The notes beneath the pieces are model-generated. The model worked only from the letters and a program-made list of their open reading frames with translations, searched no databases and was not told the origin of the DNA. Source: Schizochytrium sp. TIO01 (taxonomy: Eukaryota > Sar > Bigyra > Thraustochytrida > Thraustochytriidae). From it: a DNA stretch of 64,000 nt. The stretch is from contig SMSO01000031.1 of NCBI GenBank assembly GCA_004764695.1, forward strand, positions 2,217,048 through 2,281,047, read 5' to 3'. The stretch's first letter is position 1, and each line of letters begins with the position of its first letter. Shown piece by piece: positions 31,983 through 44,015 of this stretch. Position numbers and translations under genes: made by a program.

Positions 31983-33302
31983 TACCACCGCAAAGCAGAA
32001 GAGGCCTTTTCTACAGCCTAAATAGAAAAACCCTCTGTTTTCGGAAATTGACCCTGTTCAAAGGAAATGAGGGAATTGGCTTTGAAGTCTTCAGCTCTTC
32101 GAAAAGGAGAACTTCTTAGCCTGCAAAAGTGCGCTTGCAAGAAAACAGAGCCTTTCACGTGACCAAGAGTAAGTCAACAAACCGCATTTCTCAGTCAGGC
32201 GATCTCAGCAATGAAAGAGGACGGCCATGACTCAATTGCCGCCTCAAAAGTCAGGCAGTCAGTCAGTCAGTCAGACTCGCACAGCTCTGACTTCAAATTG
32301 TGACCGGTCCGTCCGTCATGGACTCTTAGTTAGTTCATGAGAGGCGCGAGTCTTTCTTTCTTTCCTTCTTTCTTTCCTTCTTTCAAAGCCCTTTCTTTCT
32401 CTCCTCCTCTGATTCAAATTCATTCGCTTTTCTGCTGTCAATCAGACGGAGTCACCTCTTTCACCTCTTTCACCTCTTTCATCTCTTTCACTGCTTGAAC
32501 AACAAACGGGTAGCCAGGTCTGTCGACTTGGCGAGTACTGTGCTGCCCTAGTCGAGCATAAGGTACTGACTGCAGTTCCACTCTGAGGCTGCGAAGAGTC
32601 GCAGTCCAAGATGGCCTAAGAAGCACCCACCTCCCTGATTGATAGGTTTGCTTGCGATTTCGATTGATGGAAAGATGAGCAGATGGACTGCAGATCTGAT
32701 TCAGTTGGAGATTCTGACTGACTGGCTGGCTGGCTGACTGTCTGTCTGGCGATTGGTCGATCGGTTCATAGATTTGTTTGTTGATTGGCTGCTGTGCACA
32801 AGGATATTTTAATGTGCAGAGATTGTGTACGTAGGTATGGCTAGCTAGCGCTAGTTAGTTTAACTAACTGTTAGCTATGGCAGTACGAGCCTCCTCCAAG
32901 CACGCCGTTTTTCAGAAGCGATGGATAAAATGAACCTCATTGATTTGCAAGTATATAAGTTAACTTGGTGTTGCGCAGAGGGAGTCTAATCTATTCTTGG
33001 GACCCGCGGAATTGGCGATTTCGTTTGGCAAGAGTTGGCATTCATTTGCAGCTCTCGACATCTAAAGGTTCATCTCGTTCTCATATATTCTCGTTGATTG
33101 TCGTCTGACCGCTTGTTTTCGATTATTTAATAAACATGGAAAGAATAGGAAGATATAACTAGTATTTAAAATATAATATTCAATTTTGTTGGTTTGTATA
33201 TATATAAAATACATTTTATTTTATTTTATTCTATTTTAAAATTAACATATATAGAAATAGATCATGGAAGAACAACCGATCACAGGCACTGACAGTGGCT
33301 CG

Positions 33303-33338
33303 GACCTCGGGCGCACTATGTACTCGCGCGCCGAGGTC
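33303..33338. repeat. Inverted repeat / hairpin
   Basis: GACCTCGG (33303-33310) and CCGAGGTC (33331-33338) are perfect complements, with GCGC-rich inner flanks that extend the stem; loop about 11 bases. Confidence 0.7.
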
Positions 33339-35183
33339 TGAGACCCGAGAGGATCTTTTGGTTCAGGACGTTGTGCCGCTCAACCAAGGCTTCCTTCCTT
33401 GCCTTTCTTGAGTGCACAGGTCTTTTCCTCTGGCCAAGCGCCCTCAGGCTGGCCAACCTGGGCGGCGAGGGAAGCAGCGATGTCGAATGCGCCATTCTTG
33501 TCAAGAAGAAGCATCGCTCATCGCTCATCGCTGTCGCCTTCGGTGTGCTAGAGCCTTCAAGGCGATCAAGATAGTCCCCCGCTTCGACGATTCATCCCAG
33601 TTGCCTTGAAGTATGCTCGAGCTGGCAATGCTTCTCTGTCTCCCAGACTTGCAATATGGACGTCGCGCTACAGTCTCGTTGGGCAACTTTCCGAGGATAC
33701 CGTGGCGTCTCAGCGATGCTACTTCAAGAACTAGTATCCCGTCAGTTTTGAGAAACTCAAGCCCAAAGCCATCGACCGCGACCGCGTTTCCTATCAAACT
33801 TCTTGCCTTTGCAAACTCAAGTATACTCGCATCACGTCTCTATTGAGAACGCTTTCGTCTCGCCTTCGCCTCGCTGTAGTTGGGAAACGAGGGTTCTCTC
33901 AGAGTGTGTACCTACCTCTCATTTTGCGCTCATGCTCATGCACCAAAGCACGACGTCCAGCCTCTTGACCGAGAAAGCGCCCTTACTACAACCAAATAAA
34001 GCCGCTGTTGTCGCAGAAGCGCAGCAGCAGTTCGTCAGTTCTTTCATGTAGCTAGCGAAGCGCCCACAACGTTGCAGCAAGAATGCTCCGGTGCATTGGG
34101 TGCTTAGCTCCCGTCGAAAGTAAGAGACAAGAGCAGGGAATGCCGTGGCACGCTGTTGCACTCTGTTGTAGGGGTCCCGTGCGGTGCATAGGCACGGGAA
34201 CTACACTTCTCACTATTCGCAGACTATGAAGAAGGCGTTGACAACAGCGCTTTCCAGACTTGAAGCGCCTCTCAGATTTGCCGCGAAGGTTTGACCCCGC
34301 GAGCTTGCTGCCACGAGCGCTTCGCGCGCATCGCGCATCGTGCATTGCTCATCGCCTTTTCACCCCTCTAGCTTTTCTTTAGTGTTTTTTTGTTATTTTC
34401 AATATCCACAGTTTTAATGGCCGGAGGGTGCTGATTGCTTGCGAGAAAGATGGCGAGAATGTTTGCGGCTCAGACGCAGGGGCCTGAGTCTCGTAGGGCT
34501 TTGCCTCTGCTCAAGCAAGTCAATTCGAGGCGCATTCGAAGCGAAGAAGGAGAACATATCCCTCACGTTCTTCTAGATCGTTCCTTTTTCGAGTTGAGTA
34601 GGAGGAAGAAATTAGAACGAAGGAGAGAAAGACTCTTCTTTGGGTCGAATTTCTTCACATCTTCATAAATAAAACAAGAAAAAAAATTAAAGTATATTGT
34701 TTTTGTTTTTCCTACTGGTGAGTTTTTTGAAACAAACTGAGGGGGAGTAATTTCCATATATATATATAATATATTTAAAATTAATTTCAATTAGAAATTA
34801 TTAAATAAAGCTATATTGCATATAAATTAAAACAACATCTTCCCTCTCTTACTATCTATCATTTTCTTCTCCCTTTCCCCCAAACTCTGAGAAAAGAAAG
34901 AGAAAAGAAAGAGAAAAGAAAGACCTGTTTGTGTAATGGACACGATCGACGAATTATAATCATGGCATTATTGCACCTTTTCCCACTACATCTTTGAGAG
35001 CAGCTCTCTGCCGTGTTGGAAAGACAAGGAACGCAAGACAGACTAGTGCTTGCTCCATTGCTCCATCCATTCCTCCAATCAAGCACCATCGACCTCGAAT
35101 CAAACCTACAGAGCATCGTTTCGCTTCGAAAGATCGATTGCGTTCGTGCGGAACCCGACTCCTCTCGACCGCCACGGATGAAG

Positions 35184-35288
35184 AATGGATGAATGAATGG
35201 ATGAATGAATGGATGAATGAATGAATGAATGAATGAATGAATGAATGAATGAATGAATGAATGAATGAATGAATGAATGAATGAATGA
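35184..35288. repeat. (GAAT)n microsatellite, ~105 bp
   Basis: Starts with interspersed GGAT/GAAT units and becomes a pure GAAT array. Confidence 0.98.
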
Positions 35289-35419
35289 GTGATGAATGAT
35301 GAATGAAGCTTCTGCGACGAGGAGGCCAATCGTTTTCATAGATGGTGAGAGGGTCTTCTAAACAGAGAGAAAGAGAGAACGAGAGAGAAGGGCTCTTTCC
35401 AAGAAGGTTTGGAGAAGAC

Positions 35420-35528
35420 CTTGACTCGAAGAAGAGCTTGAACTCGAGGAGAACTTGAACTCGAAGAAGAGCTTGGACTCGAAGAAGAACTTGATTGAGC
35501 TCGAAGAGGAACTTGATTGAACTCGACG
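35420..35528. repeat. Minisatellite, ~18-bp unit
   Basis: Six imperfect copies of CTTGAACTCGAAGAAGAG, some enlarged to 22 bp. The unit reads Leu-Glu-Leu-Glu-Glu-Glu in one frame but no gene spans it. Confidence 0.85.
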
Positions 35529-35925
35529 CCAGCCACTAAACAGCTGGCAGATAGCTAGCTAGCTAGCTAGCAAAGTAGCGAAATCGCGAAATCATCACGA
35601 GCTCTCTTAGCAGCTCACTCCCAGCGAATCGCTCTGGGCCTCCTCAATTACAGGTCACCAGGACAACCAGAGACAAGAGAGGGCCTTGAAGAAGTAGATT
35701 TATTGCGCCAACCATGAGGAACAAAGCTCACTCTCACTCAGTCAGGCGGCTAAACAAGAAGAGTCGAGCTGTGAACACCCAAGTTTGCAGCAGAGGAGAG
35801 GGAGGCGGAAGAAAGCACCCACGTACGTACACGCTATCGAAGGAGAGACCTGAGACAGAGAGAGAGAGAGAGAGTTAGAGAGAGTTGTTGAGGGGAGAGC
35901 GGAAGAGAAAGACAGGCTCCCGGGC

Positions 35926-35963
<38 letters not shown>
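35926..35963. repeat. (TTG)12 microsatellite
   Basis: Perfect trinucleotide run. Confidence 0.95.
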
Positions 35964-36543
35964 CTTTCCTTCTCCAGAGCTAGCAAGGAGGTACGCAGTG
36001 ATCGTGTGCGTACTTCTGCATTCTTCGAGGCGGCGATGGCCCTGACTGCGTTTTTGAGAGAAAGAACATAAAATGGTTGATAATAAAGTAAAATAAAATA
36101 ATATAAAACTACAATTTATTTAACTAACATAAAAATGAAAATAAGATAAAGATAAGAATTATTATTGTTATTATTATCATTAAGCATATGCATTGGCCGA
36201 ATGAATCAATCGTCGCTCAGTCCGTGAGCAAATCGGCTGACGCTGCTGAGGAAGGAGAGGCTGAGGGTATGTGATTGCGCTCGAGCAGCGGCTTCTCTGG
36301 TCTATGTGCACGCCAGCCAGCCAGCCAGCCAGCGAGCGAGCTAGCTAGCTAGCTACTGCGCGTGCGGTGGGCCGTGCGGAATACGCGCACGCGAACCTTG
36401 GGAAGTGCGCCTCTCTCTCTCAGAGTCTGTCTGCCTTTGTGTCTGTGTGTCCAAAATGAGCAATTTTATTTAAGTTTAAGTTTACTTCTCCATTCCCCCC
36501 TTCTTCTCCCTTCTATCTCCCTCAAAGAAGCGAAAAGCCCAAT

Positions 36544-36635
<92 letters not shown>

Positions 36636-36679
36636 TTGCTCTTTCTTTCTTTTGCTCTTTCTTTCTTTCTTTCTTTTGC

Positions 36680-36719
<40 letters not shown>

Positions 36720-36747
36720 TTGCTCTTTCTTTCTTTCTTTCTTTTGC

Positions 36748-36779
<32 letters not shown>

Positions 36780-36843
36780 TTGCTCTTTCTTTCTTTCTTT
36801 CTTTCTTTTGCTCTTTCTTTCTTTCTTTTGCTATTTCTTTTGC

Positions 36844-36875
<32 letters not shown>

Positions 36876-36976
36876 TTGCTCTTTCTTTCTTTCTTTCTTT
36901 CTTTTGCTCTTTCTTTCTTTCTTTTGCTATTTCTTTTGCTCTTTCTTTTGCTCTTTCTTTTGCTCTTTCTTTTTGC
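36544..36976. repeat. (CTTT)n array, ~430 bp, with regular TTTTGC interruptions
   Basis: Longest microsatellite in the window. The first ~90 bp are pure CTTT; afterwards TTTTGCTC interruptions recur every 12-40 bp, giving a higher-order pattern. The purine strand is entirely A/G except for the interruptions. Both strands are open as low-complexity frames (Phe-Leu-Ser and Lys-Glu-Arg repeats), which I do not call as genes. Confidence 0.98.
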
Positions 36977-37525
36977 TCATTGTGCACTAAATTAGAACAT
37001 AAATAAAAAGCAAGTCTTATTTTCTTTAAAATTAAAATGAAAAGGACACTCGGCATAAAGCGTGCCGAAGGAGCGATGCAATGAAGATCATCAATGAAGA
37101 TCATCACAATAACAAGGACACAGACGGTCGTATGAAAGAAAATAAATGCGTAGTCGTTGTTTGAGACACAGAAGGTACCTACTACTGTTTTCGTAGAAGT
37201 GATCTAATGCTGTGGTATCGGCTAGATGGAACTTGGTCGGGGATCCATCTATCTCTCTATCTATTGATCTATATATTTGTCCTCAAGTCACTTGGTCCAA
37301 TTCAAGGCAATCGACAGCTTGGGCAGCTCGGCCTCTCTCGCGTCGCTCCTCGCAAAGACGGGCATCAAAAAGCTCTCCAGCTCACGAGCAAAGCCATCTC
37401 TACATGTCGCTGGTCTGTAAAGCAGACAAAGGCGGCGGAGGCCGAGATTATGGAGCTGAGGAACTCAGGTTAGGTTTCTTTCACGCTGCAAATGGGAACC
37501 AACTTGAAGAGGAGACAATCGATAA

Positions 37526-37562
37526 TAGATAGATAAATAGATAGATAGATAGACAGATAGAT
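37526..37562. repeat. (GATA)n microsatellite
   Basis: About nine units with one GACA variant. Confidence 0.9.
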
Positions 37563-37893
37563 GGCGAAGAGGGTGTGTACTACGTACGCACGTGAGGGTT
37601 TGTGAAGAATGGCGCAGTGGGAACGAGGTCGGTGCCGCAGCCTTTGCGAGAGGTGCACCTCTAGCTAGGCAGCAGCTGCAGATGCTCGCAAGTGGAGGCA
37701 GAGGACACCTCCTCCTGAGGAGCAAGACGCATCGCGACGTGACGGTGATCATATTTGTCGCTCATGGCTGGATAGCTTGCTGCAGCTCCCCGGTGGAAGC
37801 AGCAACATCTCGAGTCGTACCGCTACGTCGACTTCGTCTCGCTGGCGTGAAGCTCGAGCATCGCCACTGACGTTGCAGTCATCGGCACTACCA

Positions 37894-37924
37894 CCACCGC
37901 AGGCAAACTAGTTGCCTGCGGTGG
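37894..37924. repeat. Perfect 13-bp inverted repeat with 5-base loop
   Basis: CCACCGCAGGCAA and TTGCCTGCGGTGG flank ACTAG: a very stable hairpin in the GC-rich patch at 37.6-38.2 kb. Confidence 0.9.
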
Positions 37925-38693
37925 CGCCAAGTCCTCTGGCTGGTGAGCTTTGACGCGAGCCCTTGTGCTTTCAGGAGGAGTCATCAGCGGCTCGCTCCTT
38001 CATCCATCTCATGGACTCCCTCGCACACCGTGCACGGAAAGTACCGCTACAGAAGGACAGTGACCGAGAGGGCTTTATTGAGTACTCGCAGGCGCTCTTG
38101 GAGCACAGCGAGAGCGGCGTGCCGAGTCAATCATCTGCTGCAAACACGCACACACACGCAGACGTGGAGAAAGATACCTTGCTAAGCTCCCGCTCGCGAT
38201 TCGTACGAACTTGTTGAAGAACGTGAGTGAGGTAAGCGAGCACACAATCTTCAGAATCTCAGAGAGTCAATGCGGAGGGAGAGATTCGAAGAAGTAGAGT
38301 GCGAAGAGCTCAGGCTCAATTGCTCAGACACACAGCAGACACGCGCGATGACGACGGTGATTACGAGGATGACACGTCTATTGCAGGTTTTCAAGCGACG
38401 ATCATCATGTCACCGACCTGATTAGCAATGGACAGTTTTTTTGTGAAGATTTTATGGTATTATTATTCATTCATTCGGTGTTCATTTGTCCCTCAAGAAA
38501 GAAGGAAGGACAGGAACGAACGTTAAAAAGTATTCATTCAGCCTCTGTCTACTATGAAATGAAATTAAATAAAATTATTCACAACAAATAAATCAAAGTT
38601 CATTTATACTTACATTAAAAGAAGAATGTTCTTCAGAAGAAGTGAAAGTTCCTGCGAAGCAGAGCTGGAAAGAGAAAAGGCGCCGACCAAAAC

Positions 38694-38694
<1 letters not shown>

Positions 38695-38727
<33 letters not shown>
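38695..38727. repeat. (GAAA)8 microsatellite
   Basis: Perfect run. Confidence 0.9.
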
Positions 38728-38728
<1 letters not shown>

Positions 38729-38925
38729 CTCTGCTCAAGAGCAAAAGGCTCTGAGAAAAGAAAGACTGAAAGAAAGTAAGAAAGACAGGCCTCCTCAAAG
38801 AGAGTTCCGCTGCTGTTGGTCTCCCGTCAGTCTTTCACGGGTGTCTGTCTTCTTCGTACCTCCTTCATTGTTTCTCTAGCTAGAGTGTTCGCCTCTCTCG
38901 GTGTGCAGTAAAGTATCTCTTCACT

Positions 38926-38947
38926 TGCTTGCTTGCTTGCTTGCTTG
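38926..38947. repeat. (CTTG)5 microsatellite
   Basis: Short perfect run. Confidence 0.85.
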
Positions 38948-39035
38948 TCTTTCTCCAAAGCACTCTGTGCGGCTGGAGCTTTGGAAGAAAGAGAGCTCGA
39001 TCGATGATGTAGTATGCGAGTAATTCAAGCGATTT

Positions 39036-39062
39036 ATTCATTCATTCATTCATTCATTCATT
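39036..39062. repeat. (ATTC)6-7 microsatellite
   Basis: Third array of the ATTC/GAAT class in the island. Confidence 0.9.
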
Positions 39063-39791
39063 TTGCGAGATTGAAAGATGATCGAGTGAGTGCGTGTAAA
39101 TAAACTCTTTTCGCGAGACCCTCTTTCTCTTCCTTTCACTCCGCCTGCTCAAACTTTGCGCTTCTTCGTTCGTGGGTCTGCTGTCTGTCTCTCCGTGACG
39201 TAAAGAGGAACGAGGCGGAGCAGTCTCGAAGCTGCGAAGAAGCTGCGAAGCGAGGGGAAACCTTCTTCGATCACCAGTCAGTGAATCGATTCTTGAGAGC
39301 AAGAACTCTCGCTGCTGGAAAGGCGAAGAAGAAGAGGCGACCGGAGAGACAGAAGACAGACAGTGAGTCAGTCATTTATTTATTCGATCTGAAAGAGAGA
39401 GGAGAGAGTTTGAAGCAACAATGAAGAAAGAAACCACTTCTAGCGAGTCACTTACCCCCTTCGCTACTTCTCTGATAAAAAGAACACTTGACTGTCCTGT
39501 CTGTTTGGAGCTTACGAATCGACCATTTCGTTCATCACCTCTGTGAAAGTCGTCCTCGCTCCTCTCTCTGCAAATGGTTATAAAATAATTCAATTCTGTT
39601 TTCTCTGAAAAGGCGAATATAAGATCGATTGGTCGCAAGATTGCAAGATAAGTGATGTGCTTTTATAAGTTAAAGAAAGCAAGAACTGCTGTTTTCTTGT
39701 TTGAGACTTTGAAAGGCGACCTAGGCTCGCCCTAAGCGGCGGTAGGGAAATTGGTGGGTTGGAAGAAAGAAAGCCTTCGCCGCGTGGAGAA

Positions 39792-39792
<1 letters not shown>

Positions 39793-39826
<34 letters not shown>
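39793..39826. repeat. (GTCT)8 microsatellite
   Basis: Perfect run. Confidence 0.95.
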
Positions 39827-40529
39827 ATATCTTTTGAAATGCTTTTCTGTTACTTTTAAGCGGTGCCTGGCTGCTCTTCTTTCCTGCTCTTTCTTCTTTC
39901 CCGGTTTCCGCCTCTCTGGGTGCCTTGGTTTGCGGGTCTCGAGCGCTGCGGAGACGGCGAAAGTTGCGATGATCAGTGGTATTCTTTCGAGAAATCACCG
40001 AATGCAGAAAGAGCTCAAGACATCACGAAAGAAAGCGAAAAAGTAAGCAAGCATTAGTCTGGAACCAACGCAGGAAACTGAGGGTTCCTGGTTGGTTGGT
40101 CCATCATTAGGAAGTGCTAATGTGCGGATAGACGGACTACTATGATGAGGGAGGTGATGATAGTTAATTATTGAATTGTTCATTAGTTTTAGTTTGTTTA
40201 TATATTCTCAAATTAAAAAACAATAAAAAATTATTTTATTAGATCTTATTGATGCGAAGTAAAAAAAAAGGACTGCTGCCTAGATACCTAATACTAGCTA
40301 CATGAAGAAGACCTTGATGATGCTTTTCTCTTCCTCAAATTCGTGCTGTGTCTGAGTCAGTGGGAAAGAAGAGGAAGGAAAAGGGCACAGAGTTCCATAA
40401 AGAAATGGCCAACGAAGCAGAGTGAATGAATGAACAAATAAATGAGGGGAAAGAGGCGCACGCAGCGCATAGTTTACGCGTTGGATTCTTCAAGTTCTTT
40501 CGAGCACGATTCGTTCAATCTTCAATCGC

Positions 40530-40612
40530 CTGAAACCAACCTCTGGAAACTAATCTCTTGAATATATCCTCTTGAAGTTAATCTCTTGAAATCAACCTCT
40601 GCAAATCAATCA
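40530..40612. repeat. Minisatellite, ~16-bp unit
   Basis: Five imperfect copies related to CTCTTGAAATCAAC in tandem. Confidence 0.75.
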
Positions 40613-41860
40613 CTACAATACATGAATACATGAATACAACAATCTCGCGGATCTTCTTACCTTCTGATCAGTGAGTGGCCAAGAGAGAAGACAGCGAGAG
40701 AGGCACAGCACGTGCGTGAAGAATGCATGAATGCCAAGACGATGAAGCGTTCGCAAAGCCGCGCGTGAGCTCCTCTGTCTCGCCACCACCGCCACCAACC
40801 CGATGCCGTCTCGTGCGTGGGCGTGCGAGGACAGGCCGTGGGACTGACGGGTTTAGAGGAGCTGCAGTTGTGTAGTAATATTGGCGCTCCGTGCAGAGAC
40901 TCGGGTTCGCTGGAGACCAAATATATCGAAGATGTATGGGCCAGCGCCTGCCGCATTGCATATATATTACCTACTTCTTCTACCCTGCTAAAAGTACGTG
41001 AATGATCGATCGTGCGCTCAAAGTGCTGGCGTCTCTGCGTGGGGGGGCTCTGGTGAATCGTCGAACGCTGGGGAACGCAAGTAGGTGCCTGCCTACCAGC
41101 CGACCGTTCTCCGGAGGGCGAGGAAGAGGTCTATGTCCTGGTTTCTGACTGGTTTTCGCAAAGCTTTGCTTCGAATGGTGGGTAGTTAGTTAGTTATTGC
41201 AATAGGTACATGAGGTATGTACAGTGTGCGAAGACTCACGGTGAACTTCTGCTGGGCTCGCAGTTATCCTGAGAACCGCTGGCAGTAATAGATGCGAGAA
41301 GCGAGAGCGATTGCGAGGGCGAGAGCGCTTAGGCCGACTTGAGATCGATTATTGAGTCGCCGTTTGCCTCATCCGTCAGCCTGCTTTTTAGTTTCCTGGG
41401 TGGATGGATGCCAAATCGATGGCGGTTTTGATCCCTCGTGTTTGAAGATCGTTCTGCTTATTTATTTTTCCCATCGATTCGAAGGCCTCTTTCACTTCTT
41501 TCACAACAGACGAAGCGAAGTTAGTTAGTTAGTTAGGTTGGTTTTCACGTTCAAGAGCTCCTCCCGCTCGGTGTGGAATGCCGCCAAAGAGGCACTTAAG
41601 GCCCAGTTTGGCAGGCTCGAGGGCGTCTTTGGTCCCGGTCGGTCTGCTGCCTGCTGGAGAACAGCGCGCGCTCTCGAGCTGCATATTTGATGCCTCTCAT
41701 AAGCGTAGTGTAGCAAAGCAGGAGAGAAGGAAGGAATAGATCAATGATTATTTGCATCTATAATGTATTCTATAATGCGGATATCATCCGCTTCGTAGGT
41801 ACTACGCTGATGGGAAAAAGAAGACTATGCATGAACTTTTAGGAATACGATTGAGTGATT

Positions 41861-42065
41861 CAATTCGATTCAATTCAATTCAATTCAATTCGATTCAATT
41901 CAATTCAATTCAATTCAATTCAATTCAATTCAATTCAATTCAATTCAATTCAATTCAATTCAATTCAATTCAATTCAATTCAATTCAATTCAATTCAATT
42001 CAATTCAATTCAATTCAATTCAATTCAATTCAATTCAATTCAATTCAATTCAATTCAATTCAATT
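41861..42065. repeat. (CAATT)41 pentanucleotide array
   Basis: 205 bp of CAATT with only two CGATT variants near the left end. The high homogeneity suggests recent expansion. Confidence 0.99.
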
Positions 42066-42231
42066 TGCGAATACACTTTGTGAACGACGCAGGATCGTGA
42101 CTGATGGGTGATGAACTAGCTGCAAGGAAGAGTAAGACCGGCTACTGCTTTGCATAGGGTGGACGATTGAATACGCAGAGGAGTGAAAAGAAAAGAACGG
42201 GAGAAAAGAGAGAAAGAAGAAGTCAGTCGGA

Positions 42232-42233
<2 letters not shown>

Positions 42234-42284
<51 letters not shown>
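42234..42284. repeat. (CT)25 microsatellite
   Basis: Perfect dinucleotide run. Confidence 0.98.
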
Positions 42285-42286
<2 letters not shown>

Positions 42287-42730
42287 GCCTTTCTTTCTCT
42301 TCCTCGTTGTTGCTTTTACGCAGTGGTACGCATTTATTTCAAACATAAAAATCAAGTCGTTCGTATTCTTCGCTGTCGTCTTTTATATTAAACATTTTTA
42401 ATGACTCTTTTTCTTTTCTTTTCTTTTCTCTTAAATTGAAGTTACGAGACGGTCACTCCACTCCTTAGGATCACCATGGTGGAATCTGTTAGTTATCCCC
42501 TTTTCATCATTTTTAAAAATAAGGTTTGAAAGTGGCATCTCCTTCGAGGCCTTCATGAAAGAGAACGATTTCCTGCTTGTGACTTTTAATTCTTATAATT
42601 GAAAGAGCAGGAATAAAAGAGGAAAGGAAAGGAAAAGGCAAATTTAATTTAGTTATTATTGTTGTGACGCATGCACGCATAAAGTGAACTGCAGTGAGTG
42701 AGTGATATTGTTGTCGCAGTGCAGATGATG

Positions 42731-42754
42731 ATTGATGGATGGATGGATGGATGG
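42731..42754. repeat. (GGAT)n microsatellite
   Basis: Five to six units, with GATT/GGTT edges. Confidence 0.85.
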
Positions 42755-43646
42755 TTGGTGATTGCGTGCATGTTTGCATGAATGTATGTTTGTTTGCACG
42801 AATGTCTGCATAACGTGTACGTGTGTGCTCTCGAGGCAGACTCTAGTCTGCAGCATACTAAGGCCTCGCGGCAGCAGAAGACCAGGCTCAAGGCCGTCTG
42901 CAAAGACGCTGTGAAGGCAAAAGCGAAGAAGGCAGACAGACTTCTTTGGCGCTTCCCGTGCGGGTTTCTGGGTCTTCGCCGTATTCTATAATTTTAAAAT
43001 GTTTTTTTAATGTTTTTTTTTTTTTTTTTTTTTTTCTTTCTGGCTTTTGTGTGTTCTTTCGCTCACTCTCTCTTCTTTCACATCTCCGCTCTTCCTCTCG
43101 CTGGCTAGCAGAAAGAAAGACGAGATAGTGAAATAAGAACGAAGAGAGGGAAAGTGAGGGCGCAGAAGAGAGAGTGAGGGGGAGAGAGGGAGGAGCACAC
43201 TAGTTAGGGGTCTAGGAGGGGAAGGCTGGGAGGCAGTGGAGGATGTGAGGAGGAGAGCACAAAGTGGAGGCTTTTGGAGGAAGGTAGGAAGAAAGAGTGC
43301 TTGCTTGGTGAGAGGGGGATTGGTAGCTAGCGAGTCTTTCTTTCTTCCGATTATCCATTTATGTTCACAAGAGAGGAAGGAACACAGGAAAGGAAAGGGA
43401 GAGAAAGACACATTGCATGCATGCAAGTATATACATGTATGTATTCTGTATGTATGTATGTGGACGGATGGATGGATATGTTGAGCGACTACGGCCGAAA
43501 GGCACATTCACACCGGGTTTTCCTCGTGATAATCAGGGTGAGCACATGATGAGGCTGCGTTCCCGTGCGCCTGATCTGACTCTGAGAGGGACATCCACGA
43601 GGTTTTCAGGAGTGATCAATCCCATCAGGAATGCGCTGTTCTTCGG

Positions 43647-43696
43647 ACTTCTTTCTTTCTTTCTTTCTTTCTCTTTTTTTTTTTTTTTTTTTTTTT
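43647..43696. repeat. (CTTT)n plus poly-T tract
   Basis: Short CTTT run passing into a T run of about 24; a similar T run lies at 43015-43035. Confidence 0.9.
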
Positions 43697-43987
43697 AATT
43701 TTTAATGTTAACATTTTGTTTTGTTTTGTTTTGTTAGAAGTTGGTCTTGTTAGCTGTTTCGATTTGTTTCGATTTGTTTTTGTTTTAGGATTTAAAAAAA
43801 TGAAAATTAAAAAAAAAAAAAAAAAGTGTCTTCATGGTTGTTTTTCCTGCAGGTAGAAAAGGGAAGAAAAAGAATCAGTCGATGAAAGAAGGAAAGAAAG
43901 AAAGAAGAAAAGAAAGAAGGGAAAAGGAGGGAAAAGAAGGAAGAATGGAAAGAAAATAATCACTCAGGCGATGGAAAATCAAAATCA

Positions 43988-44015
43988 AATCAATCAATCG
44001 ATCGATTGATTGATT
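43988..44015. promoter_or_regulatory. 28-bp perfect palindrome of TGATTGAT-type units upstream of the TALE gene
   Basis: Perfect dyad centred on ATCGATCGAT with ATTGATT arms, in a longer (TGAT) run to 44033, ending ~90 bp before the TALE start codon. TGATTGAT is the PBX/Hox-type composite site known in animals, so this could be a homeodomain binding site. Inference from motif and position only. Confidence 0.35.

Noticed and set aside
31918-35329. Ile-His-Ser-Phe repeat frames
   Set aside because: Translations of ATTC/GAAT arrays; no coding sequence around them.
36362-37107. Long open frames on both strands (Phe-Leu-Ser and Lys-Glu-Arg repeats)
   Set aside because: They are translations of the CTTT/GAAA microsatellite; all frames of such an array stay open.
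41827-42111. Asn-Ser-Ile-Gln-Phe repeat frames
   Set aside because: Translation of the CAATT array.
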